Below, one piece after another: positions 35,316 to 44,326 of a stretch of DNA of 64,000 nt. Numbering within the stretch: the first letter of the stretch is position 1; every line of letters begins with the position of its first letter. The stretch is from the NCBI GenBank assembly GCA_038234715.1, contig JBBQTD010000008.1:1-64000 (forward strand), in the 5' to 3' direction. Both the position numbers and the translations under genes were made by a program. The notes beneath the pieces were generated by a model. It worked only from the letters and a program-made list of their open reading frames with translations, had not been told where the DNA came from and searched no databases. The stretch comes from SZAS-103 sp038234715 (lineage in GTDB: Bacteria > Pseudomonadota > Gammaproteobacteria > Xanthomonadales > Xanthomonadaceae).

Positions 35316-36174
35316 TCCTTTCTCACACGGAACCTGGTTTGGCTTGCTGCTGGGCATTGCCATGAGTCCCGCGTGGGCGCAGCCGGCCGGGACCGCCGAG
35401 CAAATCCCTGCGCCCGCCACACCTCCGGCCCCGGCTGCCACGAACCCGCACGCATCCCCGCAAGCGTCGGAAACACCCGAACAGGCCGCTGAAGATACGC
35501 AACTGCCAGCCTATCTCCGGGACAGTCCCGAGGCGGAAGCCACAAGCGCGGCATACGATCCGTGGGAACGCTATAACCGCAAGATGTTCCGCTTCAACAA
35601 GTGGGTGGACAACGGTTTGACCAAGTCCGTCGCCTTGGCATACGTGCGTATCGTCCCCAGGCCCATTCGCACCGGGGTAACGCATTTCTACCAGAACCTC
35701 GACCAGCCGGTGACGACCGTGAACCTCTTGCTGCAGGGACACCCGCAGTCGGCATGTAAGTCGCTGGGTCGCTTCGCTGTCAATACGACGATCGGAATCG
35801 GTGGCCTTTTCGATCCGGCCAGCCGGATGCACATACCCAGGTTCGACGAGGATTTCGGACAGACGCTGGGTCACTGGGGATGGCGGAAGTCGCGCTATTT
35901 TCTGCTCCCGTTCGCGGGGCCGGGGACAGTGCGCGATCGCATCGGTGCATTGGTCGACGCCGAGTACGGGCCGTACAACTACATCCATCCGACCTACGTG
36001 CGCCTCGGCGTGGCGGGAATGTCGCGGATCGAATGGCGCGTGCATCTTTTGCCGCTGGAGGACCTCGACGTCGGAATCGAAGACGAATACCTGTTGGTCC
36101 GCGAAGCATGGTCGCAGCGTCGCCTGCACAAGATCGACGACCAGAACGTCGATTCGAAGGGTGTTGATCGATAG
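35299..36174 (+). CDS. mlaA: MlaA/VacJ-like protein without a lipobox
   Basis: 291 residues from ATG 35299, overlapping the end of mlaB by 17 bases. The core (about 110-275) is VacJ/MlaA: AYDPWERYNRKMFRFN, VPRPIRTGVTHFYQNL, FAVNTTIGIGGLFDPAS and FGQTLGHWGW. The N-terminus is a signal peptide ending SPAWA-Q, with no cysteine, whereas E. coli MlaA is a lipoprotein. A Pro/Ala-rich linker (about 30-85) follows. MlaA normally sits in the outer membrane with porins and removes misplaced phospholipid. Here it must be held another way, or the annotated start misses a lipobox, though none is visible upstream. Confidence 0.9.
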   Translation: MRKRSDPFSHGTWFGLLLGIAMSPAWAQPAGTAEQIPAPATPPAPAATNPHASPQASETPEQAAEDTQLPAYLRDSPEAEATSAAYDPWERYNRKMFRFNKWVDNGLTKSVALAYVRIVPRPIRTGVTHFYQNLDQPVTTVNLLLQGHPQSACKSLGRFAVNTTIGIGGLFDPASRMHIPRFDEDFGQTLGHWGWRKSRYFLLPFAGPGTVRDRIGALVDAEYGPYNYIHPTYVRLGVAGMSRIEWRVHLLPLEDLDVGIEDEYLLVREAWSQRRLHKIDDQNVDSKGVDR

Positions 36175-36296
36175 TCGCGGCAGTAACGGTGGCGTCGACG
36201 CGTCAACGCGGGCGCCTCGATTGCCACCCGCCAGTAAATGTTGCGGCTAGAATGGACGCGGTTCGCGTGGTCAATGCCTCGGAGAATTGGCTGAGG

Positions 36297-39200
36297 TCAT
36301 GGCGCGGTCCGACTGTCGCCCGCAGGCGGTGCACTGCGTTGCCAACGCTGGCTCAGGTGCTGAGCCAGGCGATCCAGGTACAAATAGATCACTGGTGTGG
36401 TGAACAACGTCAATGCCTGCGACACCAGCAGTCCGCCGACAAGGGCAACACCGACGGGTGCGCGCAGTTCCGATCCCGCGCCGGTCCCAAGTGCGAGTGG
36501 CAAGGCGCCGAACAGCGCAGCGCCGGTGGTCATCATGATCGGGCGGAAGCGCAGCCTGCAGGCATGGTGGATCGCCTCGCGCGGATCGGTATCCACCGTG
36601 CGTTCCAGGTCGAGCGCGACGTCCACCATCATGATCGCGTTCTTCTTGACGATGCCGATGAGCAGGATGATGCCGATCATCGAGATCACGTTGAGTTCGT
36701 AGTGCAGCAGCCACAGCGCGAGCAATGCACCCATTCCGGCCGAAGGCAACGTGCTGAGGATGGTAAGCGGATGGATGTAACTCTCGTACAGGATTCCCAG
36801 CACGATATAGACCGCAAGGATTGCGGCGAGGATCAACCATGGTTGGTTGCCGGTGGATGCCTGGAACGCCTTGGCATTGCCCTGGAAGCTGCCGTGCAGG
36901 GTCGCGGGCAGCGTCATCGCGTGAAGTGAGCGATCGACCGCATTGACCGCGTCACCCAATGCAACGTCCGGCGCAAGATTGAACGACAGCGTCACTGCAG
37001 GAAATTGCCCCTGGTGATTGATCTGCGTCGGCACATTGCTGTCCTCCAGATGGGCGAAACTCGCCAGCGGCACCAGTTGCCCGGTGGTCGAAGCAACCCG
37101 GATCTGCTGTAACGCATCGACGTCGAGCTTGTGGGCCGGATCGAGTTCCAACACCACGTGGTACTGGTCGGTCTGGGTAAAGATGGTCGCGACCTCGCGT
37201 TGCCCAAGCGCGTCGTAAAGCGTGTCGTCGACGGCCTGCGGCGTGATCCCGAATTGCGCCGCGTGATCGCGATCGATCACCACCGTGGTACGCGGCGCGG
37301 TGTTCTCCATGTCGCTGGTCACGTCGCTGAGTTGCGGCAGTTTTTTCAGCCGCTCGATCAGCCTGGGCGCCCAGTCGTAGAGCTCGCGCAGTTGCGTGTC
37401 TTCCAGCGTGTACTGGAATTGCGTCGCACTGCCGCGGCCACCAACCTGCAGTTCCTGCCGGGTGCGAAGATGCAGTTCGATCCCCGGCAGGTTGGCGACT
37501 TTTTTCTTCAATCGCGCCATGATCTGGTCCGCGTTGCTGCGACGCTGCGAAAATGGCTTGAGGTTGATGGCCAGGCGTCCCCGGTTCAGCGGCGCGGAAA
37601 CGATCCAGCTATACACCTTGGCGACATCCGGATCGGCCATCACCAGCCGCACCAGCTCCATCTGCCGCAACGCCATTGCCGGCGCCGAAATGTCCGTGGG
37701 TGCCTCGCTGGAACCGAAGATCTGGCCGGTGTCCTGCTGCGGAAAAAACCCCTTGGGAATGAACCAGAAAAGGGCGATCGTGGTGAACAGGATCACGATG
37801 GTCGTCGCCAGGGTGACAGCTGGGTGCCGAAGAACGCGTATCAGCGCACGGTCGTACGCCGCAGCAAAGCGGACGAAGGCGCCTTCCGCCGAACGCGCTA
37901 TGCGGCCAGGCACGTGGCCTTGGTCCAGGTGCAACAGCACCCGGCACAACATCGGCGTCACGGTCAGCGAGACCACCGCCGAGACCAGCAGCGCGACGCT
38001 GACCGTGATGGAGAACTCGCGGAACAGCCTGCCCACGACGCCGCCCATGAACAGCAACGGGATCAGTGCTGCAATCAGCGACAGCGTCATCGATACAACG
38101 GTGAACGACACTTGGCGGGCGCCGTCGAGCGCAGCCTTGAACGGCTTCTCGCCGGCTTCGACATGGCGGATGATGTTCTCGATGACCACGATCGCATCGT
38201 CCACGACGAACCCTACCGCGATGGTGATCCCCATCAGCGACAGGTTGTCGATGCTGTAGCCAGCCGCGCTGAGGATGCCAGACGTGCCGGCGATCGAGAG
38301 TGGAATCGCGAGTGCCGGGATAAGGGTCGCCCAGAAGCCGCGCAGGAACACAAACACCACCAACACGACAAGCGCCACCGTGAGCAACAAGGTGCGTTGC
38401 ACATCCGTCAGGCTGGCACGAATGGTCTGGGTGCGGTCGTTGACGACTTCCGCCTTGACCGATGCCGGCAGCGTGCTTTCCAGCGCGGGCAATACACGAC
38501 GGATTTCATCGACCGTCTCCACCACGTTGCCGCCGGGCTGCTTGTGGATGTCGACGATGATCGCGCGCTTGCCCTGGACCCATGCGGCCTGCTTGTCGTC
38601 CTGCGGGCCATCGATGGCGCGCCCAATGTCGCGCACCCGCACGGGAGCGCCGTTGCGCCACGCCAGTACGACTTCGTCGTAGCTGGCCGACGAAGACAAC
38701 TGGTCCGTGGCATCGACCGACACCGAACGCTTGGGACCGTCCAGCGTCCCCTTGGGCGCATTTGCGGTGGCCGAACCGAGTGCCGAGCGCACCTGCTCCA
38801 GGCTCAGACCGAGGGTGTTCAATTTGGTGGGGTCCACCTGCACGCGGATGGCCGGTTTCTGCTCGCCATGCAGGTCGATCAGTCCCACACCCTTGATGCG
38901 CGACAGTTGCTGCGCGATGTAGGAGTCTGCATACACGTCCACCTGCTGCAGGGGCAGCACATCGGACGTCACCGCTATCGACATGATCTGGAAGTCCGCC
39001 GGGTTGGCTTTCTCCCACGATGGGGGGCTGGGCAGGGTGCGTGGCAACAGTCCACTGGCGCTGTTGATTGCAGCCTGCACATCCTGCGCCGCGGCGTCGA
39101 TGCTCCGGCTCAGGTCGAACTGCACCGTAACCGATGTGCTTCCCTGCACGCTGTTGGACGTCATGTCGGTGACGCCAGGTATCAGCGCCAGTTGCCGCTC

Positions 39201-39401
39201 CAGCGGCGTCGCCACCGAGGTTGCCATGACTTCCGGACTGGCACCGGGCAGGTCGGCTGAGACATTGATGGTGGGCAGATCCACCTGCGGAAGCGCAGCG
39301 AGGGGCATCTGCATATAACCGGCGATGCCGAACAGCAGCAGCAACAGCATCAGCAGGGACGTTGCGATCGGTCGTCGAATGAATGGCGCGGACAGATTCA
39401 T
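36297..39401 (-). CDS. RND efflux pump inner-membrane protein, MdtB/MdtC-like
   Basis: 1,034 residues, the usual length, with twelve transmembrane segments in two halves and two periplasmic loops. Proton-relay residues are present: the Asp pair in GFVVDDAIVVIENI and the Lys in GIVKKNAIMMVD. The start FIRRPIATSLLMLLLLLFG and the loop PAFTIN-like region LPQVDLPTINVSADLPGAS match the MdtB/MdtC/MuxB branch of the HAE-1 group. It exports drugs or other amphiphiles with the adaptor encoded just upstream, to which it is coupled by ATGA. No outer-membrane channel gene is adjacent. Confidence 0.93.
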   Translation of the reverse strand: MNLSAPFIRRPIATSLLMLLLLLFGIAGYMQMPLAALPQVDLPTINVSADLPGASPEVMATSVATPLERQLALIPGVTDMTSNSVQGSTSVTVQFDLSRSIDAAAQDVQAAINSASGLLPRTLPSPPSWEKANPADFQIMSIAVTSDVLPLQQVDVYADSYIAQQLSRIKGVGLIDLHGEQKPAIRVQVDPTKLNTLGLSLEQVRSALGSATANAPKGTLDGPKRSVSVDATDQLSSSASYDEVVLAWRNGAPVRVRDIGRAIDGPQDDKQAAWVQGKRAIIVDIHKQPGGNVVETVDEIRRVLPALESTLPASVKAEVVNDRTQTIRASLTDVQRTLLLTVALVVLVVFVFLRGFWATLIPALAIPLSIAGTSGILSAAGYSIDNLSLMGITIAVGFVVDDAIVVIENIIRHVEAGEKPFKAALDGARQVSFTVVSMTLSLIAALIPLLFMGGVVGRLFREFSITVSVALLVSAVVSLTVTPMLCRVLLHLDQGHVPGRIARSAEGAFVRFAAAYDRALIRVLRHPAVTLATTIVILFTTIALFWFIPKGFFPQQDTGQIFGSSEAPTDISAPAMALRQMELVRLVMADPDVAKVYSWIVSAPLNRGRLAINLKPFSQRRSNADQIMARLKKKVANLPGIELHLRTRQELQVGGRGSATQFQYTLEDTQLRELYDWAPRLIERLKKLPQLSDVTSDMENTAPRTTVVIDRDHAAQFGITPQAVDDTLYDALGQREVATIFTQTDQYHVVLELDPAHKLDVDALQQIRVASTTGQLVPLASFAHLEDSNVPTQINHQGQFPAVTLSFNLAPDVALGDAVNAVDRSLHAMTLPATLHGSFQGNAKAFQASTGNQPWLILAAILAVYIVLGILYESYIHPLTILSTLPSAGMGALLALWLLHYELNVISMIGIILLIGIVKKNAIMMVDVALDLERTVDTDPREAIHHACRLRFRPIMMTTGAALFGALPLALGTGAGSELRAPVGVALVGGLLVSQALTLFTTPVIYLYLDRLAQHLSQRWQRSAPPAGDSRTAP

Positions 39402-40528
39402 CGTTGTTCGCTGGATTCCACGGGCTTGGTGGCGATGCTGACCTTCGTCTTGTCCCGCAGTTGCGCCTGGCCGGTCATGACCACACGCTCGCCAACCGCC
39501 AGCCCGGAAGTTGCCACCCGATAGCCAGATGCTTCGGCACCCACGGTGAGGTGGCGGATCGCGACAGTCGCGTCGGCGTTGACGACGAAAGCGTACGGGC
39601 CGTCGACACCGCTTTCGACCGCCTGGATGGGTACCGCGAGCGCGCTGCGCAGGCTGTCCAGTTGTACCGATACCTGGGCGAACTGGCCCGGAGTGAGCAT
39701 GCTGTCGGGGTTCTCGAAGACCGCCTTGGCGAGAATCGTGCCGCTGGTGGGATCCACTGCGTTGTCAATGAAAGCCAGCTTGCCGCGCATTGGCTTCGTG
39801 ATTCCTTCGATCGTTGCGCTGACCGGCACCGGGCCCTTGCCCTGCGCCAGCTTCAACGACGCGAGCCGCGACTCGGGCACCGGGAAAGCGACCAGGATGG
39901 GATTGACCTGATTGATCACCAGCAGGGTTGTGTCGTTCGCCTTTGCGGCACCACCGACATGCAGCTGGGCGGCCCCGGCCATCCCATCCATCGGTGCGGT
40001 GATGCGCGCGTAACCCAACTGCAGTCGCGCGTTGTCGAGGTTGGCCTTGTCGGCCTTGAGGTTGGCCTGCGCGCTGCCCTGGTCGGCCAGTGACTGGCTC
40101 AGGCCGCTCTTCGAGATGAAGCCCTTTTCGACCAATGACACATTGCGCTGATAGTCGCTCGTGGCCTTGGCGAGCAGCGCTTCATCGCGGGCAACTACGC
40201 CTTCAGCTTGACGCTGCTGGCTTTCAAGCACCGCCGAGTCGAAGCGCATCAGCAGCTGGCCTTTTCGCACCGCGCGGCCTTCGGCGTAGGCCACCTCGGC
40301 CACCTGTCCATCCAGGCGCGCCTTTACCGCAACTGATGCCATTGCCTCCGCCCGCCCAGAGGCAGTGAGGGTTAACGGCAAGTCGCGCTCTTCGACCACG
40401 GCGACGGTGACGCTGACTGGATCGAGTGTCTCGGCGACCGTGTCCCCGGGTCGGCTGACACGCATGTACTGGAAGACTGCAAGGCCCGCGACAATTGCGA
40501 CCGCGACCAGCCACTTGTTCCGTGCCAT
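39398..40528 (-). CDS. RND periplasmic adaptor (membrane fusion protein)
   Basis: 376 residues from ATG 40528, immediately before the N-terminal membrane anchor WLVAVAIVAGLAV. A GTG at 40588 would add 20 residues. Both starts have weak ribosome sites. The lipoyl half-motifs (SVAVKARLDGQVAEVAYAEG and AITAPMDG-type ARITAPMDGMAG) flank a coiled-coil hairpin, followed by beta-barrel and membrane-proximal domains. It bridges the pump to an outer-membrane channel. The stop overlaps the pump start by 4 bases. Confidence 0.9.
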   Translation of the reverse strand: MARNKWLVAVAIVAGLAVFQYMRVSRPGDTVAETLDPVSVTVAVVEERDLPLTLTASGRAEAMASVAVKARLDGQVAEVAYAEGRAVRKGQLLMRFDSAVLESQQRQAEGVVARDEALLAKATSDYQRNVSLVEKGFISKSGLSQSLADQGSAQANLKADKANLDNARLQLGYARITAPMDGMAGAAQLHVGGAAKANDTTLLVINQVNPILVAFPVPESRLASLKLAQGKGPVPVSATIEGITKPMRGKLAFIDNAVDPTSGTILAKAVFENPDSMLTPGQFAQVSVQLDSLRSALAVPIQAVESGVDGPYAFVVNADATVAIRHLTVGAEASGYRVATSGLAVGERVVMTGQAQLRDKTKVSIATKPVESSEQR

Positions 40529-40855
40529 CGATTCGAATCCATCGTTGTCGGCAGGTGCAATCATCCCATGCGCGCTTGCAGTTGCCACGAGTCATCGCGT
40601 GGTTTGCAGCGGACGTTGCATGGCCAGATTCCGATTCGGCAACGATCGCCTCGCCTCTTCCTGCCGCTGCGACCGTTGTGCAATGGCAGTCCTAACATCC
40701 AGGTGGCTATGCTTCCAGGCGTGTATCGACTGTTTGACTGCGATTTGCCCCGGCGACATGGTTGGGGTCAAGGTCTCAGCAGCCATGGCACCTGAGTGAG
40801 CGCAGCCCTGTATACGTCCGGCATCTGCCCGACGAAATCAACTGGAGAACGCGCA

Positions 40856-41176
40856 ATGATCAGCAACAAGACAATTGCTGCAATCGGCCTGGTGGCAATG
40901 CTTGCCATCGCAACATCCGGGGCCCACGGAGCAAACAAGTTCGACGGTGCCCGCTACCTCAAAGATGCCCGCGTTTCGCTGGAGTCGGCGCGTGCTATTG
41001 CGCTGAAGGCGTCACCGGGCAAGATCGTGGCCGAGGAATTGGAAAAAGAGGGCGGCGGTAGCGGATTGCGTTACTCGTTCGACATCAAGAGCGGATCTTC
41101 CACGCACGAAGTGGGCGTGGACGCGAAGGATGGTCGTGTCCTTGAGAACTCCGTCGAAGGTCCACACGCCGATTGA
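40856..41176 (+). CDS. small exported PepSY-domain protein
   Basis: 106 residues, with TGGAGAA upstream of ATG 40856. A signal peptide (1-25, ending SGAHGA) precedes one PepSY-like domain: ARVSLESARAIALKASPGKIVAEELEKE, LRYSFDIKS and EVGVDAKDGRVLENS. PepSY proteins are often periplasmic and have been linked to inhibition of peptidases or to metal and envelope stress. It lies between two RND operons and is transcribed opposite to both. Confidence 0.85.
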   Translation: MISNKTIAAIGLVAMLAIATSGAHGANKFDGARYLKDARVSLESARAIALKASPGKIVAEELEKEGGGSGLRYSFDIKSGSSTHEVGVDAKDGRVLENSVEGPHAD

Positions 41177-41233
41177 TCCGCGCTGGCGGCGTGCGCCCAA
41201 GCCGGCCGCGGTATTCCTCCGCATAACGGTGTC

Positions 41234-44200
41234 TCAAGGCAGCGGCGACATTTCGCCGTGATGCGTCGTCGCTGCCGGCTTCCGCTTGGCCTTGCGTTTC
41301 ACCCATCCGCCAAGGTCGTCGAGTACGGTGAATGCGGCGGGGATCACGATCAGGCTCAATAGGGTCGACGTGAACAGGCCGCCGATCACCGACACCGCCA
41401 TCGGCGCGCGGAAGCTCGAGTCGCCACTGAAACCGAGCGCGATCGGCAGCATGCCCGCGGTCATCGCCAGCGTGGTCATGATCACCGGTTGCACGCGCTT
41501 GCGGCAGGCGTCGATGAGCGCGTCGTGCTGGGTCATGCCGTGTTCGTCTTCGGCCATCACCGCGTAGTCGACCAGCAGGATCGAGTTCTTCGTCGCGATC
41601 CCGATCAGCATCAGCAGGCCGATCAATGCGGGCAGGGACAAGGCCTGATGGGTGAGCAGCAATGCACCGAACGCACCGCCAGCGCACAGCGGCACCGCAG
41701 TCAGGATGGTGAGCGGCTGCAGCGCATGGTTGAACAGCAGCAACAGCACCATGTAGATGCAGATCAGCCCGGCCGCCATCGCCATCGCAAACCCGAAGAA
41801 CAACTCCACGAAAACTTCTGCATCGCCGGTGTTGAGGAAGTTCACGCCGGCAGGCATCTGCTTCACGCTAGGCAGCGCCTGCACTTCCTTCATCACATCG
41901 CCCAAGGGCCGGCCGTTAAGCTCCGCGGTGAGGGTGACATCGCGCTGGCGCTGGTAGCGCGCGATCTGCGACGGTCCGCTGGTGGTGACGATGTCGGCGA
42001 CTGCGGCAAGCGGCACCGTGGTCGCATTCTTGCCGGGCACGCGCAGGGTTCCGATCAGCGCTGGATCGGCAAGCGTCGTCTGGCTGAAGCCGACCCGGAT
42101 CGGCACCTGGCGATCGGGCAGGTTCAATTTCGCGAGACGCTGTTCGTAATCGCCGGACGTAGCGATGCGCGCGGCTTCGGCGATGTCGGCGGTGGCGACG
42201 CCAAGGTCGGCCGCACGCGCGGGATTGGGCACGATCACCAACTCGGGTCGCAGCAGGGACGCCGATGACGTGATGCTGCCCAGCCCATTGATCTTGCGCA
42301 GGTCGCCTTCCAGTGCGTGCGACGCCTCCACGAGACGCGCCGGATCGTCGCTGGCCAGCACCAGTTGCAGCAATGCACCGGGCTCGGTGCTGATGTAGCT
42401 CACGCGCGTGCCGGGCAAATCCGCGAGGCGCGCACGTGCATCGCGTTCGAGGTCCTGCTGCGATCGGTTGCGCTCGCCTTTCACGCCCCAGTCGATCACC
42501 AGGGTCGCCTTGCGTTCTTCACCCACGCCGGTCTTGCTTGGATCGCCGATATCGAGCGTGCTGCCGACCGTGGTGTAGACATGCTTGAGTTCGTGGATCG
42601 CAAGCAGCCGCGCTCGCGCCTGTTCGGTGACCGCAACGGTGTCCGCAAGCCGTGTGCCGGGCGGCAATTCCAGGCTCAGGTTGCTGCGTCCGAGATCGGA
42701 ATTCGGAATGAAGGTCGTCGGGATGAACGGTACGATCGCAAGCGACGCAATGAACAACGCGAACGCGATCCACAACGTGCGAGCGCGATGGCGAAGCGCT
42801 GCATCCACCCAGCCGAGGTACCAGGTCATCAGGCGCGTCTCACCAGTCGTCAGCGGATGCGCCTTCAGTTGATAGGCCGCCATCATCGGCGTCAGCAGGC
42901 GCGCGACCAGCAGCGAAAACAGCACGGCAGTCGCGGCCGTCCAGCCGAATTCGCGGAAGAACTTGCCGGGGATGCCAGGCATGAACGCGACCGGCACGAA
43001 CACTGCCGCCAGGGTCATCGACGTGGCGATCACCGCCGTGCCGATCTCCTGTGCGGCATCGCGCGCGGCATCGAGGGGCGCCTTGCCCATACGCAAATGA
43101 CGCACGATGTTCTCGATTTCAACGATCGCATCGTCGACCAGGATGCCAACGACCACCGACAGCGCCAGCAGGGTGATCAGGTTCAGGCTGAAGCCGAACC
43201 ACGACATCACCGCGAACGTGGGGATGATGGACAAGGGCAGGGCGACCGCTGAAATCCATGTCGCCCGCCAGTCGCGAAGGAACAGCCACACGACAGCGAG
43301 TGCGAGCAGAGCGCCCTCCCACAGCATCGTCATCGACGAATCGTACGAGCGCTGCGCTTCCTCCACCGTGGAGGTGACCAGCTTGAACGACAGGTCGGGA
43401 TTGGCCGTCTTGAGTTGATCGAGCACCGCGCGCACGTCCTTCGCGACCTGGATCTCGCTCGATCCACGCGTCCTCGACAGCGAGAACGCAACCACAGGCT
43501 TGCCATCGAACAACGCCATCTGGCTCGGGTCCGCCGCGCCATCGGTGATCGTCGCCAGCGACGACAGCTTGAGCGATCGTCCATCGGCAAGGCTGATCGA
43601 AAAATCGCGCAACTGCGCCGCGTCCTCCAGCGTGCCCACGGTTCGGATGACCTGTTCGGAACCGCTGAGTTCGGCCTTGCCACCCGGATGCTCGACCTGC
43701 ATGCGCGCGATCTGCTGCGACACCTGGCCGGCGGTGATGCCATAGGCCTGCAACGCCTGCGGGTCGAGGTCCACCCGGATCGCACGATCGATGCCGCCCG
43801 CGCGTGTCACCAGCGCCACGCCCGGCACGCCATACACCGCCTTGTTGATGTCGCGGTCGACGAACCAGCTCAACTCATCGGTGCTGCGCTTGTTCGACGC
43901 GACCGCATAGGTCATCAGCGAGCCGCCGATGTTGACCTTCGCGACCACCGGTTCCTGGATATCCTGCGGCAGGTCGGCGCGCGTGCGGGTGACGGCATCG
44001 CGCACTTCATTGAGCGCGGTGGGCAGGTCGGTGTCCAGCACGAATTCGATATTCGTCGTGCTCACGCCTTCGTTGACGTTGGAGAAAACGCGCTTGATGC
44101 CGTTGACCGTCGCAACTGAGTCCTCGACCTTGCGCGTGACTTCGGTTTCCAGCTGGCTCGGCGACGCGCCCGGCAGACTGATGGTGACTGTCACCATCGG

Positions 44201-44326
44201 GAAGCTGACGTCGGGAAACCGCGCGATCGGCAGCTTGTGGAAACCCCACAGGCCCGCCACGCACAGCACGAAGAAAATCATCAGGGCCGGTAGTGGCCGA
44301 CGGATCGCCCAGGCCGAAAAATTCAT
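41234..44326 (-). CDS. RND efflux pump inner-membrane protein, second system
   Basis: 1,030 residues with the full RND plan. The Asp pair is in GILVDDAIVEIENI and the relay Lys in GIATKNSILLVDYAV. The N-terminus MNFSAWAIRRPLPALMIFFVLC and FPDVSFPMVTVTISLPGAS place it in a different branch from the pump at 36.3-39.4 kb. Compared with AcrB it carries an unusual C-terminal Lys/Arg-rich tail (KRKAKRKP). Coupled to the adaptor gene by a 4-base overlap. Confidence 0.92.
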   Translation of the reverse strand: MNFSAWAIRRPLPALMIFFVLCVAGLWGFHKLPIARFPDVSFPMVTVTISLPGASPSQLETEVTRKVEDSVATVNGIKRVFSNVNEGVSTTNIEFVLDTDLPTALNEVRDAVTRTRADLPQDIQEPVVAKVNIGGSLMTYAVASNKRSTDELSWFVDRDINKAVYGVPGVALVTRAGGIDRAIRVDLDPQALQAYGITAGQVSQQIARMQVEHPGGKAELSGSEQVIRTVGTLEDAAQLRDFSISLADGRSLKLSSLATITDGAADPSQMALFDGKPVVAFSLSRTRGSSEIQVAKDVRAVLDQLKTANPDLSFKLVTSTVEEAQRSYDSSMTMLWEGALLALAVVWLFLRDWRATWISAVALPLSIIPTFAVMSWFGFSLNLITLLALSVVVGILVDDAIVEIENIVRHLRMGKAPLDAARDAAQEIGTAVIATSMTLAAVFVPVAFMPGIPGKFFREFGWTAATAVLFSLLVARLLTPMMAAYQLKAHPLTTGETRLMTWYLGWVDAALRHRARTLWIAFALFIASLAIVPFIPTTFIPNSDLGRSNLSLELPPGTRLADTVAVTEQARARLLAIHELKHVYTTVGSTLDIGDPSKTGVGEERKATLVIDWGVKGERNRSQQDLERDARARLADLPGTRVSYISTEPGALLQLVLASDDPARLVEASHALEGDLRKINGLGSITSSASLLRPELVIVPNPARAADLGVATADIAEAARIATSGDYEQRLAKLNLPDRQVPIRVGFSQTTLADPALIGTLRVPGKNATTVPLAAVADIVTTSGPSQIARYQRQRDVTLTAELNGRPLGDVMKEVQALPSVKQMPAGVNFLNTGDAEVFVELFFGFAMAMAAGLICIYMVLLLLFNHALQPLTILTAVPLCAGGAFGALLLTHQALSLPALIGLLMLIGIATKNSILLVDYAVMAEDEHGMTQHDALIDACRKRVQPVIMTTLAMTAGMLPIALGFSGDSSFRAPMAVSVIGGLFTSTLLSLIVIPAAFTVLDDLGGWVKRKAKRKPAATTHHGEMSPLP

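Noticed and set aside
36281..36295. Fifteen bases after the mla operon resemble the 5' end of a tRNA-Ser, with TAGAAT upstream
   Set aside because: No anticodon arm, T-loop or acceptor 3' half follows, because the sequence runs straight into the end of the RND pump gene. The match is too short to call a truncated tRNA.
36189..39260. Very long open plus-strand frames opposite the first RND pump
   Set aside because: Antisense shadow in GC-rich DNA. The minus-strand frame encodes a full-length pump with all key residues.
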